A DNA stretch of 64,000 nt from Flavobacterium filum DSM 17961. GTDB lineage: Bacteria > Bacteroidota > Bacteroidia > Flavobacteriales > Flavobacteriaceae. Positions 33,620-42,594 of this stretch are shown here, piece after piece (within the stretch, counting starts at the first letter, position 1; each line of letters starts with the position of its first letter). The position numbers were made by a program, and so were the translations under genes. The notes under the pieces were generated by a model that was not told where the DNA came from, did not search any database, and saw only the letters and a program-made list of their open reading frames with translations. The stretch is from NCBI RefSeq assembly GCF_000425465.1, contig NZ_AUDM01000005.1, positions 124,001 through 188,000 of the forward strand. Direction: 5' to 3'.

Positions 33620-34924
33620 TTATTTTTGAAGGTTTTTAATGTCATTTTCTATCGAAAGTATCATCAAGCAAGTTGCTGTGCAAAACGACGGACTCGTAAT
33701 GCAGTGGTGACCGTTCCAACTTCCGTCTGCATTTTGAATTTGCATCATGCGGCCACCGATGTTGTCGTACCATTTTTTCCAATCATCATCGTGATTCACT
33801 ACCATTGATTCGCCGGTTTGAAGGAAGCTCAAGAATTCTTCGCCACCATTGTTGCCAAAACCATTCAATACATCTTCTCGCATCGCGGTTACTTTGGCAG
33901 ATTGATAGACTTTGGTTGCCACGTCATACGATTTTGCTTTTTCTTTAGAATAGCCTAAACGCTCTAAATTTTCTTCATTCAAAACCGCATTGCGTTCAAT
34001 TTTGCCTTCGGATTTTGCTTTTTTAAAGAGTTGCTCGGCTTCTTTGGCTTCTTCGGCACTGTTTCTAACCGAACTGCTCACGGCATACAACATAATTCCC
34101 GCACCATCTTCGGTTTTTGCCGATTGACTTTCCGGATTATAATTGCTTTTTTGGTATTCTCTTGCTTTTTGAATTTTGTCTTTATTCACTTTAATGCCAT
34201 CATTTTTAGACGCCATTTCTAAACTGGAATTCGCAAAAGAGGATTGCAAAACCCCAGCCCATCCTGAATTTTCCACTTTGCCGGAATCACCCATCGATTT
34301 TTCAATTTTATCCACACAAACCTGAATTCCTTCTTGCACTCTTTTTTTCATGGTAGCATCGTTTAAAGTAGGAAGCAATTGGTTGAAAAATTGCAACGTC
34401 AAAATTGCATCAATGTGTTGTCCTAATTTTCCTTGAATTTGTGTGCCCCGAATTTGTGTGATGTAAGGAGAATTTTGGTTCTTTTCGATTTCATTCAACA
34501 GAAATAAAACAGATTTTTTAAGGGTTTCTTTGTGTTGTCCTTTTTCCATTGAATGACCGCAACGGTACAAAGCCATTGCCGACATGGCTGTGGTTGCCGG
34601 ATCGGAAGCAACAGCATGCGGATTTCTTTCAGATTGATTGTTGCGAGAACCTGCTCCCCAGCCACCATCGGCATTTTGAGCTTGAATGAGCCATTCTTCC
34701 CCTTTGGAAATGGTTTCGATGAATTTAGCGTTTGTTTTTACGGTAGATGAACCTTCAATGGATTGTTCGCCCATCAAAGACATAAAGACACAAGGTTGTT
34801 CTTCGTCTTTAATAATTTGATTTTGAGCAATTTCTTTTGTTGATTCTGAATTATTTTCCAACACATAAATAAACGGAATACAACTCACTAAAGCGGACAT
34901 TCCTAGCATGATTTTTGTTTTCAT
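33620..34924 (-). CDS. Exported alpha/alpha-barrel protein (squalene cyclase / prenyltransferase repeat type)
   Basis: The 434-residue protein starts with a hydrophobic segment (MKTKIMLGMSALVSC; either a lipobox LVSC at Cys15 or a membrane anchor). The rest is made of helical QW-type repeats: WLIQAQNADGGWGAGS near residue 80, ATTAMSAMALYRCG, and MQIQNADGSWNGHHCITSPSFCTATCLMIL near the end. The fold should be the alpha/alpha toroid shared by squalene cyclases and prenyltransferase subunits. The DXDD acid motif of cyclases is not seen, so catalysis as a terpene cyclase is doubtful. It is paired with the VWA lipoprotein and divergent from the two-component genes. Confidence 0.65.
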   Translation of the reverse strand: MKTKIMLGMSALVSCIPFIYVLENNSESTKEIAQNQIIKDEEQPCVFMSLMGEQSIEGSSTVKTNAKFIETISKGEEWLIQAQNADGGWGAGSRNNQSERNPHAVASDPATTAMSAMALYRCGHSMEKGQHKETLKKSVLFLLNEIEKNQNSPYITQIRGTQIQGKLGQHIDAILTLQFFNQLLPTLNDATMKKRVQEGIQVCVDKIEKSMGDSGKVENSGWAGVLQSSFANSSLEMASKNDGIKVNKDKIQKAREYQKSNYNPESQSAKTEDGAGIMLYAVSSSVRNSAEEAKEAEQLFKKAKSEGKIERNAVLNEENLERLGYSKEKAKSYDVATKVYQSAKVTAMREDVLNGFGNNGGEEFLSFLQTGESMVVNHDDDWKKWYDNIGGRMMQIQNADGSWNGHHCITSPSFCTATCLMILSIENDIKNLQK

Positions 34925-35072
34925 ATTGATAGTTTTTGATTAATATTTTTGATAAAATTACCAAGATGAACAACCCAACTTTGAGCGACTTGGTGAAAAC
35001 CATTTCTGACTTGGTGAAATCGTTTTTTAAACCCAAATTAATTTTCGTACTTTACACTATAATATAAATGAG

Positions 35073-36872
35073 ATGGTTATCCGATTTAAAATAGTACTAC
35101 TGGCGATGTTTTTTCCTTTGGTAATGATGGCTCAAGACAGCATCAAAACCAAAGTGAGCAAATCTTCTGTGAACAAAAAAGCCAAGGAAGTGGAGCAAAC
35201 ATTGTCTAAAAGTAATCCTGAGAGCACGGCAGATAAATATGTAGAACTGGCGAATGAGTTAGATAAAAAAGGTGATTACGCTAAAGCGGAAGACTATCTG
35301 AAAAGAGCATTGCCGATTTATCAAAAACAAAAAAATAAAGATAAAATAGCGAGTACAACACGTTCGATTGCTCAAATGCAAGAGAAGCAGAACAAAGTTG
35401 ATGATGCTATTAAGAATTATCAATCAGCAAGTGAAGAGGCCGTAAATGTTGGTTATTCGAGGGTAAATTCAAATGATGCGAGTCGATTGCAAAACACAAG
35501 TCCGAAAGCACAAGCCGAATATTTGGATTCCAACATCAAAATTTTGGAGAAAGATGGTAAAAAGGAAGAAGCTGCCGAAGTGTATAAACAAAAAGCGGTA
35601 GTTGATTTAAAATCGGATAAAAAAGAAATGGCGATTGAAAATTATGAAAAAGCCATTGCTGTTTCGAAAGATAAACCGGAAGAAGTGTTGAAATTAAAAA
35701 GTGAGATTTCAAAAGTCTATGCTTCGGAAAACAACTTGGATAAAGCGATTGAAATTACCAAAAACACCATTTCGGAAGCGGAAAAAATCGGAAGTGTTTC
35801 GCAACAAATTGAACAACAGCAAACGTTGGCCGATTTGTATTTTAAAAATGAAAACCAAGACGATGCAATTGTTTTGTTGGAAGAAACGTATAATTTGGCT
35901 TTAAAAAACGGACGCACTTTTGATGCAAAGAAAGCGATGCTGGCTCTTTCAGATTATTATCGAGAAAAAGGAAATCAAGCAAAAGCGATTGAGTTGTATG
36001 ATAAATTTCTGAATGATTTTGATCGAATGATTCAAGCGGACAGTTCGTTGGTGGATGCAAAGATTTTTCAAGTTACGGAAGAAAAAATTAAGCAGTTGGA
36101 GAAAGAACGTGCGTTGAAAGATGAGTTGATTACGAAGAAAAATAAATTCAATTATGTGTTGATTGGTTCTGTGATTTTGATGTTGATTTTGTTGGGATTG
36201 ATTGCAAAAGCGTTGTTTTCCATCAAAACCAAGAACAAAAAAATTGCGTTGCAATCGTTGCGAAGAGAAATGAATCCGCATTTTATTTTTAATAGTTTGA
36301 ATAGTGTGAACCAATTTATTGCTCAAAATAATGAGTTGGAAGCCAATAAATATTTGACTTCGTATTCCAATTTGATGCGAAATATGATGGAAACCTCGAA
36401 CAAAGATTTTATTTCGTTAACCAATGAATTAGAGCAGATTAAGAAGTATTTGGATTTGGAACATTTGCGATTTCAGGACAAATTTGAGTATGAAATTGCA
36501 ATAGATGAAAAGTTGGATTCGGATGCGATTTTGGTTCCAAATATGTTGATTCAGCCGCATTTGGAAAACGCCATTTGGCACGGTTTACGTTACCGAGAAA
36601 CAATAGGAAAACTAAAAGTGACTTTTGCAGAAGAAAATCAGTTAATCAAAGTTTTGATTGAAGATGACGGCATTGGCGTTGAAAAAAGTAAAGAATTGAA
36701 AACTCAAAACCAAAAAGTGCACGAATCCAGAGGCTTGAACAATGTGGAAGAACGGATTAATTTGCTGAACGATTTGTATCATCAACAGATTTCGTATTCC
36801 ATTTCTTCGGGAACGGATGGAAACGGAACCTTGGTCACACTTTATTTTTCTAAAACCACTAAAGTAGCATGA
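35073..36872 (+). CDS. TPR-containing LytS-type sensor histidine kinase
   Basis: The 599-residue protein has a signal peptide (residues 1-21, ending MMAQ), TPR repeats in the periplasm (about 45-330; ELDKKGDYAKAEDYLKRALPIYQKQ), one membrane helix (about 353-375) and a cytoplasmic kinase of the His_kinase/LytS class. The phospho-acceptor is H403 in EMNPHFIFNSLNS, and the ATP-binding part has PHLENAIWHGL and EDDGIGV. The stop overlaps the start of the response regulator by 4 bp (ATGA). The signal is probably read by the TPR domain, maybe through a protein partner. The divergent VWA/cyclase-like pair is a candidate target. Confidence 0.9.
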   Translation: MVIRFKIVLLAMFFPLVMMAQDSIKTKVSKSSVNKKAKEVEQTLSKSNPESTADKYVELANELDKKGDYAKAEDYLKRALPIYQKQKNKDKIASTTRSIAQMQEKQNKVDDAIKNYQSASEEAVNVGYSRVNSNDASRLQNTSPKAQAEYLDSNIKILEKDGKKEEAAEVYKQKAVVDLKSDKKEMAIENYEKAIAVSKDKPEEVLKLKSEISKVYASENNLDKAIEITKNTISEAEKIGSVSQQIEQQQTLADLYFKNENQDDAIVLLEETYNLALKNGRTFDAKKAMLALSDYYREKGNQAKAIELYDKFLNDFDRMIQADSSLVDAKIFQVTEEKIKQLEKERALKDELITKKNKFNYVLIGSVILMLILLGLIAKALFSIKTKNKKIALQSLRREMNPHFIFNSLNSVNQFIAQNNELEANKYLTSYSNLMRNMMETSNKDFISLTNELEQIKKYLDLEHLRFQDKFEYEIAIDEKLDSDAILVPNMLIQPHLENAIWHGLRYRETIGKLKVTFAEENQLIKVLIEDDGIGVEKSKELKTQNQKVHESRGLNNVEERINLLNDLYHQQISYSISSGTDGNGTLVTLYFSKTTKVA

Positions 36873-37624
36873 ACGATTTTCAAAAAATAAAAAGTGTCAT
36901 TGTCGAAGATGAATTGGCGGCTCGCGAAGCGTTGAAAAATTATGTGGCAAAATATTGTCCGCAAATCGAGATTATTGGCGAAGCACAAAACAGTCGGGAA
37001 GCTATTCCATTGTTGCACGAACTGCAACCGCAATTGGTTTTTTTAGATGTAGAAATGCCTTTTGGCAATGCGTTTGATGTGTTGGAAGGCTGCAAAGATT
37101 TGCATTTTGAAACGATTTTTGTCACTGCTTTTTCCGAATATTCGTTGAAAGCGTTGAATCAAAGTGCGGCGTATTATTTGTTGAAACCCATCAGTATTGA
37201 AGAGTTGATTTTGGCCGTCAACAAAGTGCAACAACAATTGATGAAGCAGGAATTGTTTAACCGAAATCAAATCATCGTACAAAACTTTCGCGAACCCAAA
37301 ATCGAGAAGCAACAAGTCATTTTACCGACTTTAGAAGGTTTTGAAGTCGTAAAAATGGAAGAAATTGTCCGTTTGCGAGGCAATGGCAACTTTACTGATA
37401 TTCATTTAGCCGATGGAACTAAGAAAATGGTCTGTCGTTTTTTAAAACATTTTGATGAATTATTGGATTTTCCGTTTATGAGAGTGCATAAATCACACAT
37501 CATCAATTTAAATTTTGTGAAATCGTACCACAAATCATTAGGTGGTTATGTCACTCTTTTTGATGAAACGGAGATTGAGATTTCGGTGGGTTATAAGGAG
37601 GGGTTTTTGAGGAGGTTTAAATAA
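36869..37624 (+). CDS. LytTR-family response regulator
   Basis: The 251-residue protein has a receiver domain (residues 8-125, phospho-acceptor D60 in VFLDVEMPFGNAFDVL) and a C-terminal LytTR DNA-binding domain (about 150-250; EIVRLRGNGNFTDIHLADGTK, FMRVHKSHIINLNFVKSYHK). It is the partner of the upstream LytS-type kinase, with which it overlaps by 4 bp. LytTR proteins usually bind paired sites in promoter DNA; targets cannot be read from this window alone. Confidence 0.93.
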   Translation: MNDFQKIKSVIVEDELAAREALKNYVAKYCPQIEIIGEAQNSREAIPLLHELQPQLVFLDVEMPFGNAFDVLEGCKDLHFETIFVTAFSEYSLKALNQSAAYYLLKPISIEELILAVNKVQQQLMKQELFNRNQIIVQNFREPKIEKQQVILPTLEGFEVVKMEEIVRLRGNGNFTDIHLADGTKKMVCRFLKHFDELLDFPFMRVHKSHIINLNFVKSYHKSLGGYVTLFDETEIEISVGYKEGFLRRFK

Positions 37625-37638
37625 AAAAACATATTTTT

Positions 37639-37674
37639 AAATTATACAATTTGTATAATTTTTCTATATATTTG
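37639..37674 (+). promoter_or_regulatory. Operator dyad plus -7 box of the putative toxin-antitoxin operon
   Basis: AAATTATACAA (37639-37649) and TTGTATAATTT (37651-37661) form a perfect 11-bp dyad with a single central base. Six bases later TATATTTG (37667-37674) matches the -7 consensus, and the ATG of the first gene follows at 37695. The dyad covers the -33 region, as expected for a repressor site. It resembles, by one base, the 11-mer found at 7174-7308. Confidence 0.65.
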
Positions 37675-37694
37675 TATTTCGATTTATAAGCCAA

Positions 37695-38222
37695 ATGAAA
37701 ATAAAAATTCTTAGAGTTGAAGATAATTTACCTATCGATGCAGCGATAGTATATTCAAAAAATGTAAAAATTAATCTTCCTTCAATTGTAGATGGTTGGC
37801 GATTCAATTTTAAAAAGCATGCTAAAGAAGTTGGATTTAAAACGTATATTTTAGTTTGTGAAGATACGCCAACAATAGTAGAAGGTTGTTTGATTTTTGA
37901 AATGAAGAATAGAGTTGAGCCTTATATGGCGTTTGTAGAAGTTGCACCACGCAATAGGGGAGAGTTAAAAAAGTTTGAGAATGTAGCTGGTTGTTTGATT
38001 GCATTTGCTTGCCGTTTAAGTTTTATAGATGGAAATGATATTTACAGAGGATGGTTAGCATTTGATGTTTTTGAAGAAAATAAAGAGGATGAAATTAAGC
38101 TCATGGCTTTGTATTCAAAAAAATATAACGCTTTAAAATTTACAGAAACTACAATGGTTATTCCGCCAAACGGAGGTGAAAAATTGATAAATGAATTTTT
38201 GAAAATAGATTATGAAAAATAA
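37695..38222 (+). CDS. GNAT-like protein, putative toxin of a toxin-antitoxin pair
   Basis: The 175-residue protein is not assigned to a named family by reading. Its pattern suggests a GNAT fold: a strand MAFVEVAPRNRGELKK resembles the beta4 strand and acyl-CoA loop, followed by a helix NVAGCLIAFACRLSF, a strand YRGWLAFDVFEEN, a helix EIKLMALYSKKYNALKF and the end strand TTMVIPP. The acyl-CoA loop is imperfect. Its stop overlaps the following HTH gene start by 11 bp, and an operator dyad lies before the gene. Several known toxins are GNAT acetyltransferases acting on aminoacyl-tRNA; that role here is inference from the layout. Confidence 0.5.
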   Translation: MKIKILRVEDNLPIDAAIVYSKNVKINLPSIVDGWRFNFKKHAKEVGFKTYILVCEDTPTIVEGCLIFEMKNRVEPYMAFVEVAPRNRGELKKFENVAGCLIAFACRLSFIDGNDIYRGWLAFDVFEENKEDEIKLMALYSKKYNALKFTETTMVIPPNGGEKLINEFLKIDYEK

Positions 38223-38673
38223 AGAAATTAAGCCTGAAGCCATCTGGAATGAAGAAAAGAGAAGTGGTTTAAAAGAATTTATTTCCTCTCATTCTGCCAA
38301 ACAGTCTAAAGAAAGAATTTTAAAGAATAAATTGCTTTCTATACAATACAAATTGGAAGATTATATTCAAAACGACACAGATGATCAAGTGTTACGAATT
38401 CTTGATTTTGTGAAAATGTATTTAAAGGAATTGAAAATCACAAAAAAAGAATTGGCAGATTATTTTGAAATGAAAGATAGCAATCTTCATAAATATCTTT
38501 CCGGAGAAAGAAAATTGAATGCCAAAGTGGTTTTAAAGCTAAGTACATTTTCTCATACCAAACCAGAGCAATGGTATCGCGTTCAAATTAAAAATGAATT
38601 AAGAGAACTTAAGAAGGAAAATATTGAGAATTATAAAAAGTATGATTATAGGAATTTAATGGAAATTCAATAG
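38212..38673 (+). CDS. HTH protein, putative antitoxin
   Basis: The 153-residue protein has an XRE/HigA-type HTH in the middle (about 75-120; LRILDFVKMYLKELKITKKELADYFEMKDSNLHKYLSGERKLNAKVVLKLSTFSHTKPEQWYRVQ) after a lysine-rich N-terminal region with WNEEKRSGLKEF. It is coupled to the GNAT-like gene by an 11-bp overlap and both are downstream of a dyad that fits a repressor site. This is the layout of an autoregulated TA module with the toxin first. The HTH call is firm, the antitoxin role inferred. Confidence 0.65.
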   Translation: MKNKEIKPEAIWNEEKRSGLKEFISSHSAKQSKERILKNKLLSIQYKLEDYIQNDTDDQVLRILDFVKMYLKELKITKKELADYFEMKDSNLHKYLSGERKLNAKVVLKLSTFSHTKPEQWYRVQIKNELRELKKENIENYKKYDYRNLMEIQ

Positions 38674-38691
38674 GTAAACATTGATTTAAAT

Positions 38692-40050
38692 CTACCCAAA
38701 CAATTCCCCAACCACATCCTCAATCTTCGCTACCAATTTCACTTGAATCAATGTTTCTTTCAATGATATTTTATTGTATTTCGAAACAAAAATCGTCGAA
38801 AAACCTAATTTTTCGGCTTCCAAAATACGTTGTTCTACTCGGTTCACGGGCCGAATTTCTCCAGCTAAACCTACTTCACCCGCAAAGCAAAAATCTTTAC
38901 CCACCGGAATATCTTCGTTGGAGGATAAAATAGCGGCAACAACTGCTAAATCAATCGCCGGGTCATCCACAGAAATTCCGCCTGTCACATTTAAAAAAAC
39001 GTCTTTTGCTCCTAAACGAAAACCGGCTCGTTTTTCTAAAACCGCCAAAATCATATTGAGCCGTTTGGCATTATAACCCGTCGTGCTGCGTTGCGGAGTG
39101 CCATAAACTGCGGTGCTAACTAAGGCTTGAATTTCAATCATCAACGGTCGCATTCCTTCTAAAGTAGAAGCGATTGCCGTCCCGGAAAGTTCTTCGTCTT
39201 TATGAGAAATCAAAATTTCCGATGGATTAGCCACTTCTCTCAAACCGGAACCTTGCATTTCATAAATGCCAATTTCTGCCGTTGAACCAAAACGGTTTTT
39301 AAGCGAACGTAGGATTCGGTACACATGGTTTCGATCGCCTTCAAATTGCAAAACGGTATCCACCATGTGTTCTAGAATTTTGGGTCCGGCAATCGTTCCG
39401 TCTTTTGTAATGTGACCAATCAAAAGCACAGGAACATTCGTTTCTTTCGCAAATTTGATGAGTTCTGCGGTACATTCGCGAATTTGCGAAATACTTCCAG
39501 CAGTCGATTCTATATAATCGGTATGCAAGGTTTGAATGGAATCGATGATGACAATCTCCGGTTCCATTTCTTGAATTTGTTTGAAAATGTTTTGCGTTTT
39601 GGTTTCCGTAAGAATAAAACAGTTTTCAAATCTGTTTTCAATTCGTTCGGCACGCATTTTTATTTGTTTCTGGCTTTCTTCGCCTGAAACGTATAAGGTT
39701 TTATAAGGTAATTTTAACGCAATTTGCAGCAAAAGCGTACTTTTTCCAATGCCGGGTTCGCCGCCTAAAAGGGTCAAAGAGCCTGGAACTAATCCGCCAC
39801 CAAGCACACGATTTAATTCGCCATCGGAAGTGTCAAGTCGAATTTCTTGAGTTGAATCAATATCTTTAATTCGAAGTGGTTTAGGGGCTTTTTTTACTTC
39901 AGAAGTCGGTTTCCAGCTGGTTTTGTCTTCTTTTTGAATGACTTCTTCCACAATAGTATTCCATTCTTTGCAAGCGTTACATTGACCTTGCCACTTCGAA
40001 TATTGCGTCCCACAATTTTGACAAAAGAAAGAAGTTTTAATTTTTGACAT
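38692..40050 (-). CDS. radA: DNA repair protein RadA
   Basis: The 452-residue protein has all RadA parts: the N-terminal zinc finger CQNCGTQYSKWQGQCNACKEWNT, the Walker A loop GGEPGIGKSTLLLQ, the Walker B-type IVIIDSIQT, the RadA-specific motif KNRFGS, and the C-terminal Lon-like domain (LEKRAGFRLGAKDVFLNVTGG onward). It is a hexameric helicase-like ATPase that drives branch migration in recombination. It is the last gene of the five-gene minus-strand cluster starting at panC, 3 bp after the esterase-like gene. Confidence 0.96.
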   Translation of the reverse strand: MSKIKTSFFCQNCGTQYSKWQGQCNACKEWNTIVEEVIQKEDKTSWKPTSEVKKAPKPLRIKDIDSTQEIRLDTSDGELNRVLGGGLVPGSLTLLGGEPGIGKSTLLLQIALKLPYKTLYVSGEESQKQIKMRAERIENRFENCFILTETKTQNIFKQIQEMEPEIVIIDSIQTLHTDYIESTAGSISQIRECTAELIKFAKETNVPVLLIGHITKDGTIAGPKILEHMVDTVLQFEGDRNHVYRILRSLKNRFGSTAEIGIYEMQGSGLREVANPSEILISHKDEELSGTAIASTLEGMRPLMIEIQALVSTAVYGTPQRSTTGYNAKRLNMILAVLEKRAGFRLGAKDVFLNVTGGISVDDPAIDLAVVAAILSSNEDIPVGKDFCFAGEVGLAGEIRPVNRVEQRILEAEKLGFSTIFVSKYNKISLKETLIQVKLVAKIEDVVGELFG

Positions 40051-40053
40051 ACA

Positions 40054-41202
40054 TTAATTCATCAATTTTTTCATTTCTTCTGATTTTTCATACATCATGT
40101 CTTTGGTTAGTTCACCAATTGGTTCTTTTTGAAAAGCACTCAAGTATTTTTTCTGAGCTCTTTTGTAATCTTCTTTGCGTTCATACATCTGAGCCATATA
40201 AAAATCAGCCAACATTGATTTTCCGTAATGTTTTTCAGCTAAAATGGCTAATTCGTCAAATTCATTATATATTTTATTTTTAACAATAGCCGCTTCTATT
40301 GCTTTAAAATCATTCAACCGAATAGGCATTTGAATATTTAAGGTTTTTTCTAATGTGTTGTATTTTTCTTTTAAGTATTCAACATAACCGTATTCTAATT
40401 TCACAATTTTTTCGTTGAATTCATTCGTGGTAATGGGCTGATAAACCGCAAAAAATTGATATAAAGCATTCGGAATAGAATGTAAAACCAATGAATAGTG
40501 CGAAGCTCCAATAAATTCATCAAACTTATAATTGATTTTATCGTTTTGAACGGTTTTCATTTTTTCATCCATTTCTTTCACTTTCTTTTGAATTTTTTTC
40601 AAATCGCCGTTAGAAGTGGATTGATAGTAATAAATTGGAGTTTGAAAAGTAGCCAAACGATCCGGTATTCTGGTTTCCATATCTAAACCAAATTCCGGAC
40701 TCAACGAGATGTATGCGTCAAAAAGAGGAGTGTCTTTATATAAAAACAAGTTTAAAAATCCGGCTGTGGTATCGTGGCCTGCAATCATTTTAAAAGGGGC
40801 AATACGATAGGTTTTTAAAAGATAAGGTACTAATTCTGTTCCGATAAAATCATAGAAATTCGCACCGGTTTCAATCGGCAATCCGGTTTCCTCATCTACT
40901 CTTGAATCATCATAGCGTTCTTCATTTTTGTTTTGACAAACGCCAATTACGATCACTTCCGGTAAATCATCCCAATAGTTACCGTACTTTAGAGCCCCTA
41001 AAAAAGGGTCAAATAAATATTCGGCATCTAAAACCAATAATAGCGGATAACTTCTTTTAGTATCTTTTTCGTAAGAAGGAGGCAGGCTCACATATATTTC
41101 TCTGTCAACACCAAGTTTTCGTGAAGAAAATTGATCAATTGTTTTTTGAGCGTAAATTGAAAAAGAGCATAATAATACTATCAGTAATTGTATTGCTTTC
41201 AT
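40054..41202 (-). CDS. Secreted alpha/beta-hydrolase-fold protein of the esterase D family, nucleophile missing
   Basis: The 382-residue protein has a signal peptide ending at IYAQ (residue 19) and a putative esterase D-type domain (about 25-270; REIYVSLPPSYEKDTKRSYPLLLVLDAEYLF, NFYDFIGTELVPYLLKTYRI). The nucleophile elbow, normally GHSxGG, here reads GHDTTAG, so the catalytic serine is replaced by D144. A later FIGASHYSLV segment may hold the usual His. The C-terminal 100 residues are helical and TPR-like. It may therefore be a non-hydrolytic member or use Asp as nucleophile. It lies between a flippase-like gene and radA. Confidence 0.75.
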   Translation of the reverse strand: MKAIQLLIVLLCSFSIYAQKTIDQFSSRKLGVDREIYVSLPPSYEKDTKRSYPLLLVLDAEYLFDPFLGALKYGNYWDDLPEVIVIGVCQNKNEERYDDSRVDEETGLPIETGANFYDFIGTELVPYLLKTYRIAPFKMIAGHDTTAGFLNLFLYKDTPLFDAYISLSPEFGLDMETRIPDRLATFQTPIYYYQSTSNGDLKKIQKKVKEMDEKMKTVQNDKINYKFDEFIGASHYSLVLHSIPNALYQFFAVYQPITTNEFNEKIVKLEYGYVEYLKEKYNTLEKTLNIQMPIRLNDFKAIEAAIVKNKIYNEFDELAILAEKHYGKSMLADFYMAQMYERKEDYKRAQKKYLSAFQKEPIGELTKDMMYEKSEEMKKLMN

Positions 41203-41261
41203 TTTGGTTAGTTTTGGAAATTAGTTTAAGACTAATTATTTTTCGAAAGCAAGATAGTAAA

Positions 41262-42224
41262 TTATTTGTTTTTGTTGAAAACGGGTAACAATAAAAATGA
41301 AAGTGTGCCTAAAATAACCACCATTAGCGTTTGTGATGTCCAAACCAGCCAACCAAATGCTGTGCCGGCAGTTTCAGGAACGTTGTAAAGTAAAAGAATT
41401 TCTGCCATCAAAAACGGATAGGCTCCAAAACCGGAATTGGTTAAGGTTATGGCAAGTCCACCAACAATAAAAGAAATTACAACGGTGCTTAAACTCAAAT
41501 TACTGGTTTCAGGTAAAGCAAAAATAGTAATATAGAACATAAAAAAGTAACTTGCCCAAATCAGTAAAGAATGAAAGAGGAAGGCCCATTTTTTCTCCAT
41601 TTGCCAAATGCTTGTGACACCTTCTACTAAACCGGAAATTTTTTGTTTAATCAAAAGAATAATTCGAAGTTTAGAATAACGGAACAACAAGATTACACTA
41701 ATAAAAAGGAAAGCTCCTACACCTAAAAGCAACATTAATTTTTGAAAAGGAATTTTATCTAAAACAAAGGTTTTCAATACATCAAATTCCAGAAAAAAGG
41801 CTAAGGCAATAAACGATAATAAGAAAAAAGTATCCACAACTCTTTCGGCAATGATGGTGCCAAAGGCTTTATCAAACGGAACGTCTTCGTATTTTTTAAG
41901 CAGTAACGCACGGGAAACTTCGCCAGAACGAGGAATAGACATGTTGACAAAATAACCAATGCAAACCGCCATTACGTTCGTGGAAATTTTTGGATGATAG
42001 CCAAGATGAGCCAAGGTATATTTCCATCGATAACCTCTAGACCATAATGCTATTGCACTTATTATAAGTGAAATGTAAATATAGAAATAATCAGCATTTT
42101 TAAATTGTTGCTTGATTTCTTCCAGTTGTTCAGGGGTGAATTTTTGATAAGTATAAATAACCAACGCCAATCCCAGTAAAATAGGAAGGAGGATGGACAG
42201 CCATTTTCCGATTTTTTGTTTCAA
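41262..42224 (-). CDS. Lysylphosphatidylglycerol synthase TM-region family protein (flippase-like)
   Basis: This is a 320-residue polytopic membrane protein with about eight helices. Motifs of the LPG_synthase_TM (UPF0104) family are present: LWSRGYRWKYTLAHLGY, GYFVNMSIPRSGEVSRALLLKKYE, GTIIAERVVDTFFLL and FGAYPFLMAEILLLYNVP. In MprF this region moves modified lipid across the membrane. Stand-alone members have unknown roles, maybe in moving an amino-acid lipid. Together with olsF in this genome that would be a logical link, but it is only a guess. It starts 6 bp after panD. Confidence 0.88.
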   Translation of the reverse strand: MKQKIGKWLSILLPILLGLALVIYTYQKFTPEQLEEIKQQFKNADYFYIYISLIISAIALWSRGYRWKYTLAHLGYHPKISTNVMAVCIGYFVNMSIPRSGEVSRALLLKKYEDVPFDKAFGTIIAERVVDTFFLLSFIALAFFLEFDVLKTFVLDKIPFQKLMLLLGVGAFLFISVILLFRYSKLRIILLIKQKISGLVEGVTSIWQMEKKWAFLFHSLLIWASYFFMFYITIFALPETSNLSLSTVVISFIVGGLAITLTNSGFGAYPFLMAEILLLYNVPETAGTAFGWLVWTSQTLMVVILGTLSFLLLPVFNKNK

Positions 42225-42230
42225 TGGGAA

Positions 42231-42581
42231 TTAAGTGAGCGAATTATCATTTTCGTTAGGAAAAACCAATGCCGGTTTGAAGGTTTTTGCTTCTTCCATG
42301 TCTAAAATTCCGTAAGCAATAATGATGATGATATCGCCTTTTTGTACTTTTCGTGCAGCAGGACCGTTTAACGTAATTTCGCCACTATTGCGGTTACCTT
42401 TAATTACGTAAGTTTCTAAACGTTCACCATTGTTGATGTTTACGATAGAAACTTTTTCGCCTTCCACTAAGTTTGAAGCATCCATTAAGGCTTCGTCAAT
42501 GGTAATACTTCCGATGTAATTTAAATCTGCTCCAGTCACCTTTACGCGGTGAATCTTGGATTTAACAACTTGAATTTGCAT
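42231..42581 (-). CDS. panD: Aspartate 1-decarboxylase
   Basis: PanD makes beta-alanine from aspartate for pantothenate and CoA synthesis. The 116-residue proenzyme is cut at Gly24-Ser25 in YIGSITID, giving the pyruvoyl group on Ser25. Other typical blocks are [37 protein letters not shown] and [10 protein letters not shown]. It lies 13 bp after panC on the same strand. Confidence 0.97.
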   Translation of the reverse strand: MQIQVVKSKIHRVKVTGADLNYIGSITIDEALMDASNLVEGEKVSIVNINNGERLETYVIKGNRNSGEITLNGPAARKVQKGDIIIIIAYGILDMEEAKTFKPALVFPNENDNSLT

Positions 42582-42594
42582 GGGGCAAAGGTAA

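Noticed and set aside
33620-34924. True squalene-hopene cyclase
   Set aside because: The protein is too short (434 residues), begins with an export signal and shows no DXDD motif.
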